Below the pieces are notes generated by a model. That model ran no database searches and was not told the DNA's origin. It was given only the letters and a program-made list of their open reading frames with translations. Below are positions 1-5,107 of a stretch of DNA of 10,285 bases, piece by piece. The DNA lies in NCBI GenBank assembly GCA_964385635.1, contig CAYLPU010000143.1, forward strand, positions 1 to 10,285, written 5' to 3'. Source of the DNA: CAYLPU01 sp964385635. GTDB taxonomy: Bacteria; Chloroflexota; Anaerolineae; B4-G1. Within the stretch, counting starts at the first letter, position 1; each line of letters opens with the position of its first letter. The position numbers and the translations under genes are program-made.

Positions 1-22
1 GAGGATCACAATAAACACTGCC

Positions 23-319
23 TCAAGTGGTACAACTTTTTGGGGGAACCCCCGTACCTATTTGGCCAAGGTTCTTAACCCCAAGCTGTTGTGCCACCCC
101 ATCAGGTGATGTGCCAGGGGCCAAGCGTACGGCCCACTCGTCTGTTGCTATCCAATCGTCAGGCTTATTCTCAGGCGGGATTTCGGTCATTTGCATAGCC
201 TGCAAAGTAGGCGGACTTGAAATCCCTCCAATTAGCAGTATTGCAGCAACAACGAGCAAGGATGTTAAGACAAGTATGCGAGCACGGCCATCTTTTTTGC
301 TCAGTAGAGTATTTGACAT
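23..319 (-). CDS. Exported protein ending inside a truncated proprotein-convertase (S8) pro-domain; probably decayed at its 3' end
   Basis: The 98-aa product has a basic N-terminus, a membrane or signal segment at about residues 14-32, a short spacer, then DEWAVRLAPG and NLGQIGTG at residues 60-90. This matches the start of the furin/kexin pro-domain (family pattern WAVRI-PGG...LGQIG). The reading ends about eight codons later, so the rest of the pro-domain and any catalytic domain are absent. The start at 319 is chosen over an upstream ATG at 346 because a GGAGGAGGG ribosome site (329-337) sits 9 nt before it. Just after IGTG the DNA has runs of G, C and A; one shifted frame there reads KKLYHLRQ, which lines up with PRFYLFRR of the paralogue at 818-1384, then meets a TGA. 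I infer frameshift decay, continuing off the left edge. A genuine short secreted peptide is less likely. Confidence 0.55.
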   Translation of the reverse strand: MSNTLLSKKDGRARILVLTSLLVVAAILLIGGISSPPTLQAMQMTEIPPENKPDDWIATDEWAVRLAPGTSPDGVAQQLGVKNLGQIGTGVPPKSCTT

Positions 320-328
320 TTTGCTTTT

Positions 329-337
329 CCCTCCTCC
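329..337 (-). promoter_or_regulatory. Shine-Dalgarno GGAGGAGGG deciding the start at 319
   Basis: On the minus strand GGAGGAGGG lies 9 nt upstream of the ATG at 319-317. It overlaps the codons after the alternative ATG at 346, which makes the inner ATG the likelier start. Confidence 0.6.
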
Positions 338-346
338 ATCTGTCAT

Positions 347-569
347 AACTTGGCGAAATGGTCAACTTTCAGGGGTCAGATTGACCGCAGACAACACCCA
401 AGCGACTGATTTTCATGCTAAGCACATCTCCCAATGCCAATTCAGGTATACGTTCGTGCTCAGATGTCAGCAAATCGCTGTGAATCGCAAGAAACCTACC
501 TCTTGATGGCCGCATAAAGGCCTTTAGTTGTGAGGGATGTCCTCCTTAAAGTGAAGTGAATTCTTCCTC
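347..569. other. Intergenic, no gene seen
   Basis: No reading frame here has the look of a real protein. I see only a short AAAGGCCTTT palindrome near 518-527 and no convincing promoter for the minus-strand gene to its left. The whole gene-free stretch runs to about 817 and also holds the inverted repeat at 570-637 and the element at 648-793. Confidence 0.5.
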
Positions 570-637
570 AGCACCCCAAAGCAGAGGCGTAATCACCCTA
601 ACAGCAGCGGGCAGGATGCCCTCCACTTTGGGGTGCT
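570..637. repeat. 12-bp perfect inverted repeat enclosing 44 bp
   Basis: AGCACCCCAAAG at 570-581 is exactly reversed and complemented by CTTTGGGGTGCT at 626-637. After two mismatched positions the stem continues inward with GAGG against CCTC. There is no T-run on either side, so it is a poor intrinsic terminator. It could be a small repeat element or the relic of one; no target duplication was found. Confidence 0.55.
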
Positions 638-647
638 ATGAATTTCT

Positions 648-793
648 CTAGCAGCCTGTCGGAGAGAACACGTTCTGCTGAGAGAAGCCCCACTTAAGCG
701 CGATTTTGAGCCTGAATTCAGGTCTCTCGCACCACTTTTGCCGCAAAAAGCCGCGAATCTAGGGACGGCATTTTCACTCCGACAGACTGCTAG
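648..793. mobile_element. 146-bp MITE-like element bounded by CTAG and 13-bp inverted ends
   Basis: The left edge reads CTAGCAGCCTGTCGGAG (648-664) and the right edge CTCCGACAGACTGCTAG (777-793). These are inverted copies with one mismatch in 17. CTAG at both ends can be read as a 4-bp target duplication, leaving 13-bp terminal repeats (CAGYCTGTCGGAG). A duplication of that type is known for some IS5-family elements. The interior has no transposase and contains a 12-bp palindrome CCTGAATTCAGG (711-722) near its centre. The right edge lies 24 bp past the stop codon of the pro-domain gene at 818-1384. I infer a non-autonomous element moved by a transposase encoded elsewhere; the family assignment is tentative. 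Confidence 0.65.
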
Positions 794-817
794 CCCTATC
801 TGAATAGGCACCTTGTT

Positions 818-1384
818 TTATCGATTCACCCTTTGGTTCGAACAGTCGCCATCATATGTTCGGCGCGTGCTTCGCTGACGTTTGTATTGCTGCTCTATCC
901 ATTCCACTCGTTGGTCTTCGGCAAGCGGATCAGGACTAATGTCATAGGGATCGCGATCGGGCCTCCGGAACAAGTAAAAGCGCGGAAGGGTACCTATTGG
1001 ACCCAAGTTTATAGCATTATGTTCTGAAGCAACCTCGTCGGGGTCTACTCCGGGAGATAGCTGAACAGCCCATTCATCAGTAGGTACAGGTTCTTCATCC
1101 TCCGTGGGTTTAGTGAAGGTGAGAGGATCTTGGCTCTCAAGAGTGGGGTCGGGACTCAGAAAAATTGACAACTCTGTCGTTGGAGTTGGTGATGCTGGTG
1201 GAAAAGTAGTATGTATTGGTGGAACCGTAACTGGGAGCTCCTTTGATGCCACTGTGCAACCGGCAAAAATCACCGTCGGGACACTACTCAGTATAACAAG
1301 CAAATAGACAGCCTTGCCCCTCAAGGCGTTTCTATCACGTTGATGCCGCCGCCATACGTCTTGCCCGGCTAAATTCTCTTCCAC
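818..1384 (-). CDS. Putative lipoprotein consisting of a spacer plus a complete proprotein-convertase (S8) pro-domain, no protease domain
   Basis: The 188-aa product starts at GTG 1384, where GGGAGG lies 5 nt upstream; a TTG at 1402 is the alternative. Residues 25-43 form a signal segment ending F-A-G-C, a lipobox with unusual Phe at -3, so lipidation at Cys43 is uncertain. A Pro/Thr/acidic spacer (48-102) leads to a pro-domain at about 103-175 with DEWAVQLSPG, NLGPIGTL, FYLFRR and VEWIEQQYKRQR. Each has a counterpart in the furin/kexin pro-peptide (WAVRI, LGQIG, VEWLEQQ, KRRTKR). The R-S-T-R-R at 171-175 matches the primary cleavage site. In full proteases the catalytic domain follows; here the gene ends 13 residues later at TAA and no S8 sequence follows in any frame. 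It is either a truncated protease gene or a free-standing pro-domain, which in other subtilases can inhibit or chaperone a protease encoded elsewhere. Confidence 0.65.
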   Translation of the reverse strand: MEENLAGQDVWRRHQRDRNALRGKAVYLLVILSSVPTVIFAGCTVASKELPVTVPPIHTTFPPASPTPTTELSIFLSPDPTLESQDPLTFTKPTEDEEPVPTDEWAVQLSPGVDPDEVASEHNAINLGPIGTLPRFYLFRRPDRDPYDISPDPLAEDQRVEWIEQQYKRQRSTRRTYDGDCSNQRVNR

Positions 1385-1815
1385 TATTGCCTCCCACGCC
1401 AAATAGCTTGGGAATCACCGTCACTGATGAATAAGATGCACAGGCAAGCGCTCCCCGTGAGCCCAACTAACCACGACTCAGAACTTAATACGAACTGATG
1501 CCAGAGCCTGCCCTGCACAGAGATCACAACGCCTGCCGATTGTGATATAACGAGATTGCAGTGCTCCCCCACCCGGTACCTCCAGCCCCGGTGGTGCTGG
1601 CCACGCGGGGCTGATTCTTTCAGGAACCCGAGTTCCGTTGTGATCCGCTACTCACAAGCAACAAGCCGCCACCCCTTACGCTTTCGGGGACAGCAGTATT
1701 TTGTTTCCTTCTCAGCCCTCCTTTCGCAAGAGTGCACCCTGGGAGGAACCTATCTTGATGTGTGATGGTCCCGCCTGTACAGAATACTATTTTACCACAA
1801 ATTGTGCGATTTGTC
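1385..1815. other. Intergenic, no convincing gene
   Basis: Short frames exist on both strands but none has recognisable motifs or a good ribosome site. The only structure I can support is the hairpin at 1584-1612. A small inverted repeat (ACAAAT / ATTTGT, 1797-1814) lies directly left of the direct-repeat array. Confidence 0.45.
1584..1612. other. Strong stem-loop without T-run
   Basis: AGCCCCG plus GTGG (1584-1594) pairs with CCAC, a one-base bulge, and CGGGGCT (1601-1612) around a six-base loop, giving 11 paired bases. The bases after it (GATTCTTTC) are a poor U-tract, so a classical intrinsic terminator is doubtful. It may be the end of a transcript, a small-RNA fold, or part of the mobile-element relic next to it. 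Confidence 0.4.
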
Positions 1816-1904
1816 TGTAGGGAAAGTATGACATTTGTTGTAGGGAAAGTGTGACATTTTTTTGTAGGGAAAGTATGACATCTGGTGTAGGGAAAGTTAG
1901 ACAA
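1816..1904. repeat. Four 18-19-bp direct repeats at 23-24 bp spacing, resembling an IS21-type multi-repeat end
   Basis: Copies of TGTAGGGAAAGTATGACA begin at 1816, 1839, 1863 and 1886. The second has one change; the fourth ends TTAGACA. Read on the minus strand they give TGTCATACTTTCCCTACA, and the outermost begins TGTC at about 1903. Each unit starts TG and ends CA. Arrays of transposase-binding repeats next to TG...CA tips are known for IS21-family elements, whose ends often contain TGTCA...TTTCCC. No istA/istB-like genes are present to the left. I infer a solo end or relic; an operator or iteron array is the main alternative. Confidence 0.6.
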
Positions 1905-2051
1905 TGGCGATGATCAGTCGATGAGTTGTGAAGCGCACCCAAAAACTTGTACCATGTTGAGCTGTGTCAGTTGTGGTCCCCCCAGCATAGCATCCGAGTG
2001 CCAAAAGCCCTTCGTCGGGCTGTGCGGGCAGTGTGGGCAACTGGCGAGAAC

Positions 2052-2079
2052 TTGACAGATACAACCCTCGTGTTAGAAT
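2052..2079 (+). promoter_or_regulatory. Sigma70-type promoter upstream of the LysM-CAP lipoprotein
   Basis: TTGACA (2052-2057) and TAGAAT (2074-2079) are separated by 16 bp; the -10 has one mismatch to TATAAT. Transcription would begin near 2086, giving a leader of about 200 nt before the lipoprotein start at 2295. Spacing and -35 match the promoter before coaX. This is a sequence match only. Confidence 0.5.
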
Positions 2080-2127
2080 GTGATCACAAAAAGGGCATCA
2101 AAAAGGCCTCGCTGCCCTACAGTAGGC

Positions 2128-2298
2128 ATGGGGAAGTGGCGCTTTCAGAAATGCCCAAAAACGATTACCGGAACAAAACAATTGACGGAACTGGAACTCA
2201 CTCCCAAGTCACCCGATCTTCCGGCTCCTCCTGCGACCCAAGCCCCACGCGGTCGTGCCAGCCAGCGACCTTTAACCAACCAAACATCAAACGTATGA
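2128..2298 (+). CDS. Possible small ORF coupled to the lipoprotein by an ATGA overlap
   Basis: The frame could start at GTG 2080 (72 aa) or ATG 2128 (56 aa). GTG 2080 lies before the predicted transcript start, so 2128 is the usable start if that promoter is real. The product has WRFQKCPK near the N-terminus and a Pro-rich, basic tail; I recognise no family. Its TGA stop (2296-2298) overlaps the ATG of the lipoprotein at 2295, an arrangement typical of translational coupling, and the lipoprotein has no clear ribosome site of its own. The ORF also lacks a good ribosome site and may be chance. Confidence 0.25.
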   Translation: MGKWRFQKCPKTITGTKQLTELELTPKSPDLPAPPATQAPRGRASQRPLTNQTSNV

Positions 2299-3455
2299 GC
2301 AGACGTACCGGTTTTCTTATCACTCTGAGCACTCTCTGCCTGCTGGCCTCCTGTGCCAAGGAGCTCACGGACGATTCGGTCGCGCCCACCACTTCAGCGT
2401 TTCCGACCGCCGCACCCTTACATACCCACACACCCATACCCACCCCGCCCCCAGAGTCAGCCGCAACACCCACAGAGCCGCCGCAAACCGAACCCGATTT
2501 AGCCACCCATACTGTCCAGTCCGGCGACACTCTGCTCGGTCTGGCCAGACAGTACGGTGTGCCGATGGCCGCGATCCAACTGCACAACGGGATGGGGGAT
2601 TCCACCGTCGTGCAGACTGGACAGGTGCTCTCCATCCCCCCGCAAGCCGGCTGGGAGGGGGCATCCTCCTTTTGGGTCGTGCACGTCGTGAAAGAGGGGG
2701 AGACGTTGGTCGGCATCGCCCGGACGTATGGTCTGAAACCTGAGACACTCCAGGCGGTCAACGGGCTGACCGACGCCGACCTGATTCGGCTGGGTCAGGA
2801 ACTGGTGCTGCCGCTGGATGCGCCCGCCGTACCGCTTGCGCCCGCCGTACCGCTTGCGCCCACCGTACCGCTTGCGCCCACCCTCGCCCCCATCCCCACT
2901 GCCACGCCTGTCCTGAGCGAGACCGAAGTACCGGTTTCGCCGCCCACGCCAACCCCCATTCCAACCACGGATGGCCCCGGTGCGTCCCCCACGCCAACCA
3001 CACCGTCGCCGTCTCCCACCGCTGTTCCAGTCATCCAATTATCTGCCGATGTGGCGGCCTGGCCCCACGAAACGGTTCGGCTGATCAACGAGGTGCGTGC
3101 CCAGCACAGCCTGGGGCCGCTGGCGTACAACGAGACACTGGCGCTGGCAGCCCAGGCTCAGGCGAACGACTGCGCTCAGCGCGGCTGGTGCAGCCACACC
3201 GGTTCCGACGGCTCAGACATCAAGACGCGCATCCTGCGCGTGGGTTACGACCCTGCCAGTTGGGCGGAATGTTGGGCGCAGAGGCAGACCCCCCAGGGCG
3301 CGGTGGACATCTGGATGGACGAGGTGGAGCCCAACGACCCACACCGGCGCACGTTGCTCACCACCTGGCTTTCGGAAATCGGCGTGGGTCTGGCCCAGAC
3401 CAATTGGGGTTACTACTTCATCGCCGACTTCGGCCGGCCGCGCGGCGGACCCTGA
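2295..3455 (+). CDS. Lipoprotein with two LysM domains and a C-terminal CAP (SCP/PR-1) domain
   Basis: This 386-aa protein starts at ATG 2295, where a signal peptide with lipobox L-A-S-C (Cys20) begins; the frame is open further upstream but that part does not read as protein. A Pro/Thr spacer (27-70) leads to LysM 1 (about 72-115, HTVQSGDTLLGLARQYGV) and LysM 2 (about 127-173, KEGETLVGIARTYGL). A second low-complexity linker (176-245) is followed by the CAP domain (about 259-380). CAP features are N265 to R268, the H301 segment CSHTG, the E325 segment WAECW in place of the usual GEN, and H350 in the second His region. LysM domains bind peptidoglycan or chitin-like glycans; bacterial CAP domains are extracellular with largely unknown activity. 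The likely role is a wall-facing surface protein. Cys293 and Cys299 could form a disulfide. It stands alone, with its own promoter at 2052-2079. Confidence 0.85.
   Translation: MSRRTGFLITLSTLCLLASCAKELTDDSVAPTTSAFPTAAPLHTHTPIPTPPPESAATPTEPPQTEPDLATHTVQSGDTLLGLARQYGVPMAAIQLHNGMGDSTVVQTGQVLSIPPQAGWEGASSFWVVHVVKEGETLVGIARTYGLKPETLQAVNGLTDADLIRLGQELVLPLDAPAVPLAPAVPLAPTVPLAPTLAPIPTATPVLSETEVPVSPPTPTPIPTTDGPGASPTPTTPSPSPTAVPVIQLSADVAAWPHETVRLINEVRAQHSLGPLAYNETLALAAQAQANDCAQRGWCSHTGSDGSDIKTRILRVGYDPASWAECWAQRQTPQGAVDIWMDEVEPNDPHRRTLLTTWLSEIGVGLAQTNWGYYFIADFGRPRGGP
2820..2873 (+). repeat. Three tandem 18-bp repeats inside the LysM-CAP linker
   Basis: The unit gcgcccgccgtaccgctt occurs twice exactly and once with a single change, followed by a partial copy. 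It encodes APAVPL, APAVPL, APTVPL. The DNA-level identity, not just amino-acid similarity, indicates recent slippage expansion of the spacer between LysM 2 and CAP. Confidence 0.85.
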
Positions 3456-3470
3456 CATCCTCCTGCCTGG

Positions 3471-3500
3471 ACGCAGATTCACGCAGATTTCCGCAGATAA
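3471..3500. repeat. Three 10-bp tandem repeats (ACGCAGATTN type)
   Basis: ACGCAGATTC, ACGCAGATTT and CCGCAGATAA lie head to tail 15 bp after the lipoprotein stop codon. The 10-bp period is close to one helical turn. Similar ACGCAGATTT strings are familiar from intergenic regions of several unrelated bacteria; this is recollection, not a search result. Function is unknown. Confidence 0.6.
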
Positions 3501-3553
3501 AACATAAAGCCGGTACAGGGAAAAGAACTCCCAGACTCGTGCCCACTACTTCG

Positions 3554-3570
3554 CCAAGGCCATGCCTTGG
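3554..3570. repeat. 7-bp perfect inverted repeat just before the transporter pseudogene
   Basis: CCAAGGC, a CAT loop and GCCTTGG lie 8 bp before the ATG at 3579. It may be an old operator or leader hairpin of the transporter, occupying the place of a ribosome site; no Shine-Dalgarno is visible. Confidence 0.4.
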
Positions 3571-3578
3571 GATGAACT

Positions 3579-4195
3579 ATGCCTCTCTTTGGGGGTGCCA
3601 ACCTGTTTCGACATCGCTTTCCGCACCTGAGGGCTGTACTCCAGGCCATGTTCGTGACAATCCTGTGGTCCACGTCCTGGGTGCTCATCAAGATCGGGCT
3701 GGAGGACATCCCAGCCATCACCTTCGCGGGACTGCGGTACAGCCTGGCTTTCCTGTGCTTGCTCCCCTTCGCCCTGCGTCATGGCCATCTGACGGCCATT
3801 CGCAGCCTGTCTGGACGAGGGTGGGCACGCCTGGTGACTCTCGGGTTTCTCTTCTATGCGGTTACGCAAGGCGCCCAATTCCTCGGCCTGGCCTATCTAC
3901 CATCCGTAACCGTCAGTTTGCTTCTGAACTTCACGACGGTCGTCGTGGCGTTGATAGGCATCGTCTTGCTGGCAGAGCGACCTACAACACTCCAGTGGCT
4001 CGGCATTCTCGTTAACATTCCCTCACCGTGATGGAGTCCAGCATCATCAACAGCACTATGCTCGTCCAGATTGCCGTCCTGGCCTGGCTGTTCCTGGGAG
4101 AGCGAATCACCTGGCAGGAAGGGATCGGGATGACGCTGGCAGGAATCGGGACACTGATCGTCCAGTTCCGTCGCCACTCAGTGAAATCCACTTGA
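3579..4195 (+). pseudogene. EamA-family (DMT) transporter with internal deletion and frameshift
   Basis: The first frame (3579-4031, 150 aa) carries most of the N-terminal EamA repeat: TM1 with WSTSWVLIKIGLEDIP, then TFAGLRY, FYAVTQGAQFLGLAYL and LLLNFTTVVVALIGIVLLAERPT, stopping early in the next helix. The second frame continues from the overlapping ATG at 4031 to TGA 4195 and matches only the end of the C-terminal EamA repeat (SSIINSTMLVQ, then WLFLGERIT and the last helix). Full members have two five-helix repeats and about 290-300 aa; together the pieces give about 204, so roughly 80-95 residues between the repeats are missing and the frame is shifted. Intact members export metabolites or amino acids across the inner membrane; this one should be inactive. 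Its end overlaps the promoter for coaX. Confidence 0.8.
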
Positions 4196-4219
4196 CACCC
4201 CATCTGCCCCGAGTACAAT
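4192..4219 (+). promoter_or_regulatory. Sigma70-type promoter for the coaX-coaBC-TPR operon
   Basis: TTGACA (4192-4197) and TACAAT (4214-4219) are 16 bp apart. The -35 contains the TGA stop of the transporter pseudogene. A second TTGACA at 4224-4229 has no good -10 at the usual distance. The leader to coaX would be about 95 nt. This supports an independent transcription unit starting at coaX. Confidence 0.55.
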
Positions 4220-4319
4220 AGACTTGACACAACTGATATTACTTCCCGACTACACGTATATAAGAAACTGGTGCTGGCCTGGCGCATTCGCATGATCCGC
4301 GAGAGCGCGGGAGGGACAG

Positions 4320-5084
4320 ATGTTACTCACCATTGACATCGGCAACACCAACATCACTCTTGGACTGTACGAAGGAGAGACGCTGGGGCCGCGCTGGCGC
4401 ATCCGCACGATCCATGAGAAAATGCCCGATGAGTACGGCATCCTGCTGGACCAACTTTTCCACCATCGCGGCTATCACCCTGAGCAGGTCACCGGCGTCG
4501 CCATCGCCAGCGTCGTGCCGCCGCTGACCCCGGTCTTTGCGCAGGCCTGCCGGGACTACCTGGACCAGACACCCCTGGTGGTGGACGAGGGGGTGCGGAC
4601 CGGCGTGCACATCCGCTACGACAACCCGCGGGAGGTGGGAGCGGACCGGGTGGTGGACGCCGTTGCCGTCCGTGCCCTGTACAGCGTCCCGGCCTGCGTG
4701 GTGGATTTCGGCACCGCCACCACCTTCGACGCTGTGTCGGCGGAGGGGGACTATTTGGGCGGGGCCATCGCTCCCGGCATCGGCATCGCCGCCCAGGCCC
4801 TCTTCGAGCGGACCGCCAAACTGCCCCGGGTGGAACTGACCCGGCCACCGTCGGTCATCGGGCGCAACACCGTCCATAGTATCCAATCGGGCCTTCTGTT
4901 CGGCTACGTCGGCCTGGTGGAGGGGATGGTGGCCCGCTTCAAGGCCGAGTTGGGAGCCGAGACCTGCGTCATCGCCACAGGCGGCCTGGCGGAGATCATC
5001 GCCCGTGAGACCGATGTCATAGATGTAGTGGACCCGTGGCTGACGCTGCACGGGCTGCGGATCGTCTATGAACTGAACCGGTGA
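4320..5084 (+). CDS. coaX: Type III pantothenate kinase
   Basis: CoaX phosphorylates pantothenate to 4'-phosphopantothenate with ATP, the first step of coenzyme A synthesis, in the cytoplasm. The 254-aa length is normal for the family. Visible motifs are the N-terminal ASKHA phosphate loop LTIDIGNTNITLG (Asp6), DNPREVGADRVVDAVAV at about 101-117, the second phosphate segment VDFGTATTFDAVS at about 127-139 followed by YLGGAIAPGI, and the adenosine-side ATGGLAEII near 220. Type III enzymes need a monovalent cation and are not inhibited by CoA, unlike type I. GGGAGG (4309-4314) lies 5 nt before the ATG. The gene is followed closely by coaBC, the next enzyme of the pathway. Confidence 0.95.
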   Translation: MLLTIDIGNTNITLGLYEGETLGPRWRIRTIHEKMPDEYGILLDQLFHHRGYHPEQVTGVAIASVVPPLTPVFAQACRDYLDQTPLVVDEGVRTGVHIRYDNPREVGADRVVDAVAVRALYSVPACVVDFGTATTFDAVSAEGDYLGGAIAPGIGIAAQALFERTAKLPRVELTRPPSVIGRNTVHSIQSGLLFGYVGLVEGMVARFKAELGAETCVIATGGLAEIIARETDVIDVVDPWLTLHGLRIVYELNR

Positions 5085-5107
5085 GCGGTGGAAAAGGTGG
5101 TGTGGAA

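Noticed and set aside
342..382. TGTCATAACTT / GGTCAACTTTC strings as the partner end of the IS21-like array
   Set aside because: Only partial similarity, no regular spacing, and it overlaps the ribosome-site region of the first gene.
27..506. 159-aa plus-strand frame at the left edge
   Set aside because: Antisense to the pro-domain gene, which has a good ribosome site and recognisable motif.
593..811. 72-aa minus-strand frame across the 648-793 element, considered as the missing protease domain or a transposase
   Set aside because: No S8 catalytic motifs (DTG, HGT, GTS) and no transposase motifs.
1620..1904. Minus-strand frame with repeated CHTFPT motif
   Set aside because: The repeat is just translation of the DNA direct repeats; there are no other protein features.
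1816..1904. Repeat array as a CRISPR
   Set aside because: Spacers of 4-6 bp are too short and there are no cas genes; direct binding-site repeats fit better.
2198..3130. Several long minus-strand frames opposite the LysM-CAP gene
   Set aside because: Antisense reading of the Pro/Thr-rich linker gives Gly/Val repeats; no independent support.
3188..4015. 275-aa plus-strand frame overlapping the CAP domain and the transporter
   Set aside because: Out of frame with both recognisable proteins and without any motif.
4224..4262. Second promoter before coaX (TTGACA 4224 with TATATAA at 4257-4263)
   Set aside because: The distance between boxes is about 27 bp, too long for sigma70.
4323..5051. 242-aa open frame on the minus strand opposite coaX
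   Set aside because: Shadow of the high-GC coaX coding sequence; its composition (His/Gly/Asp-rich, no motifs) is typical of antisense frames.
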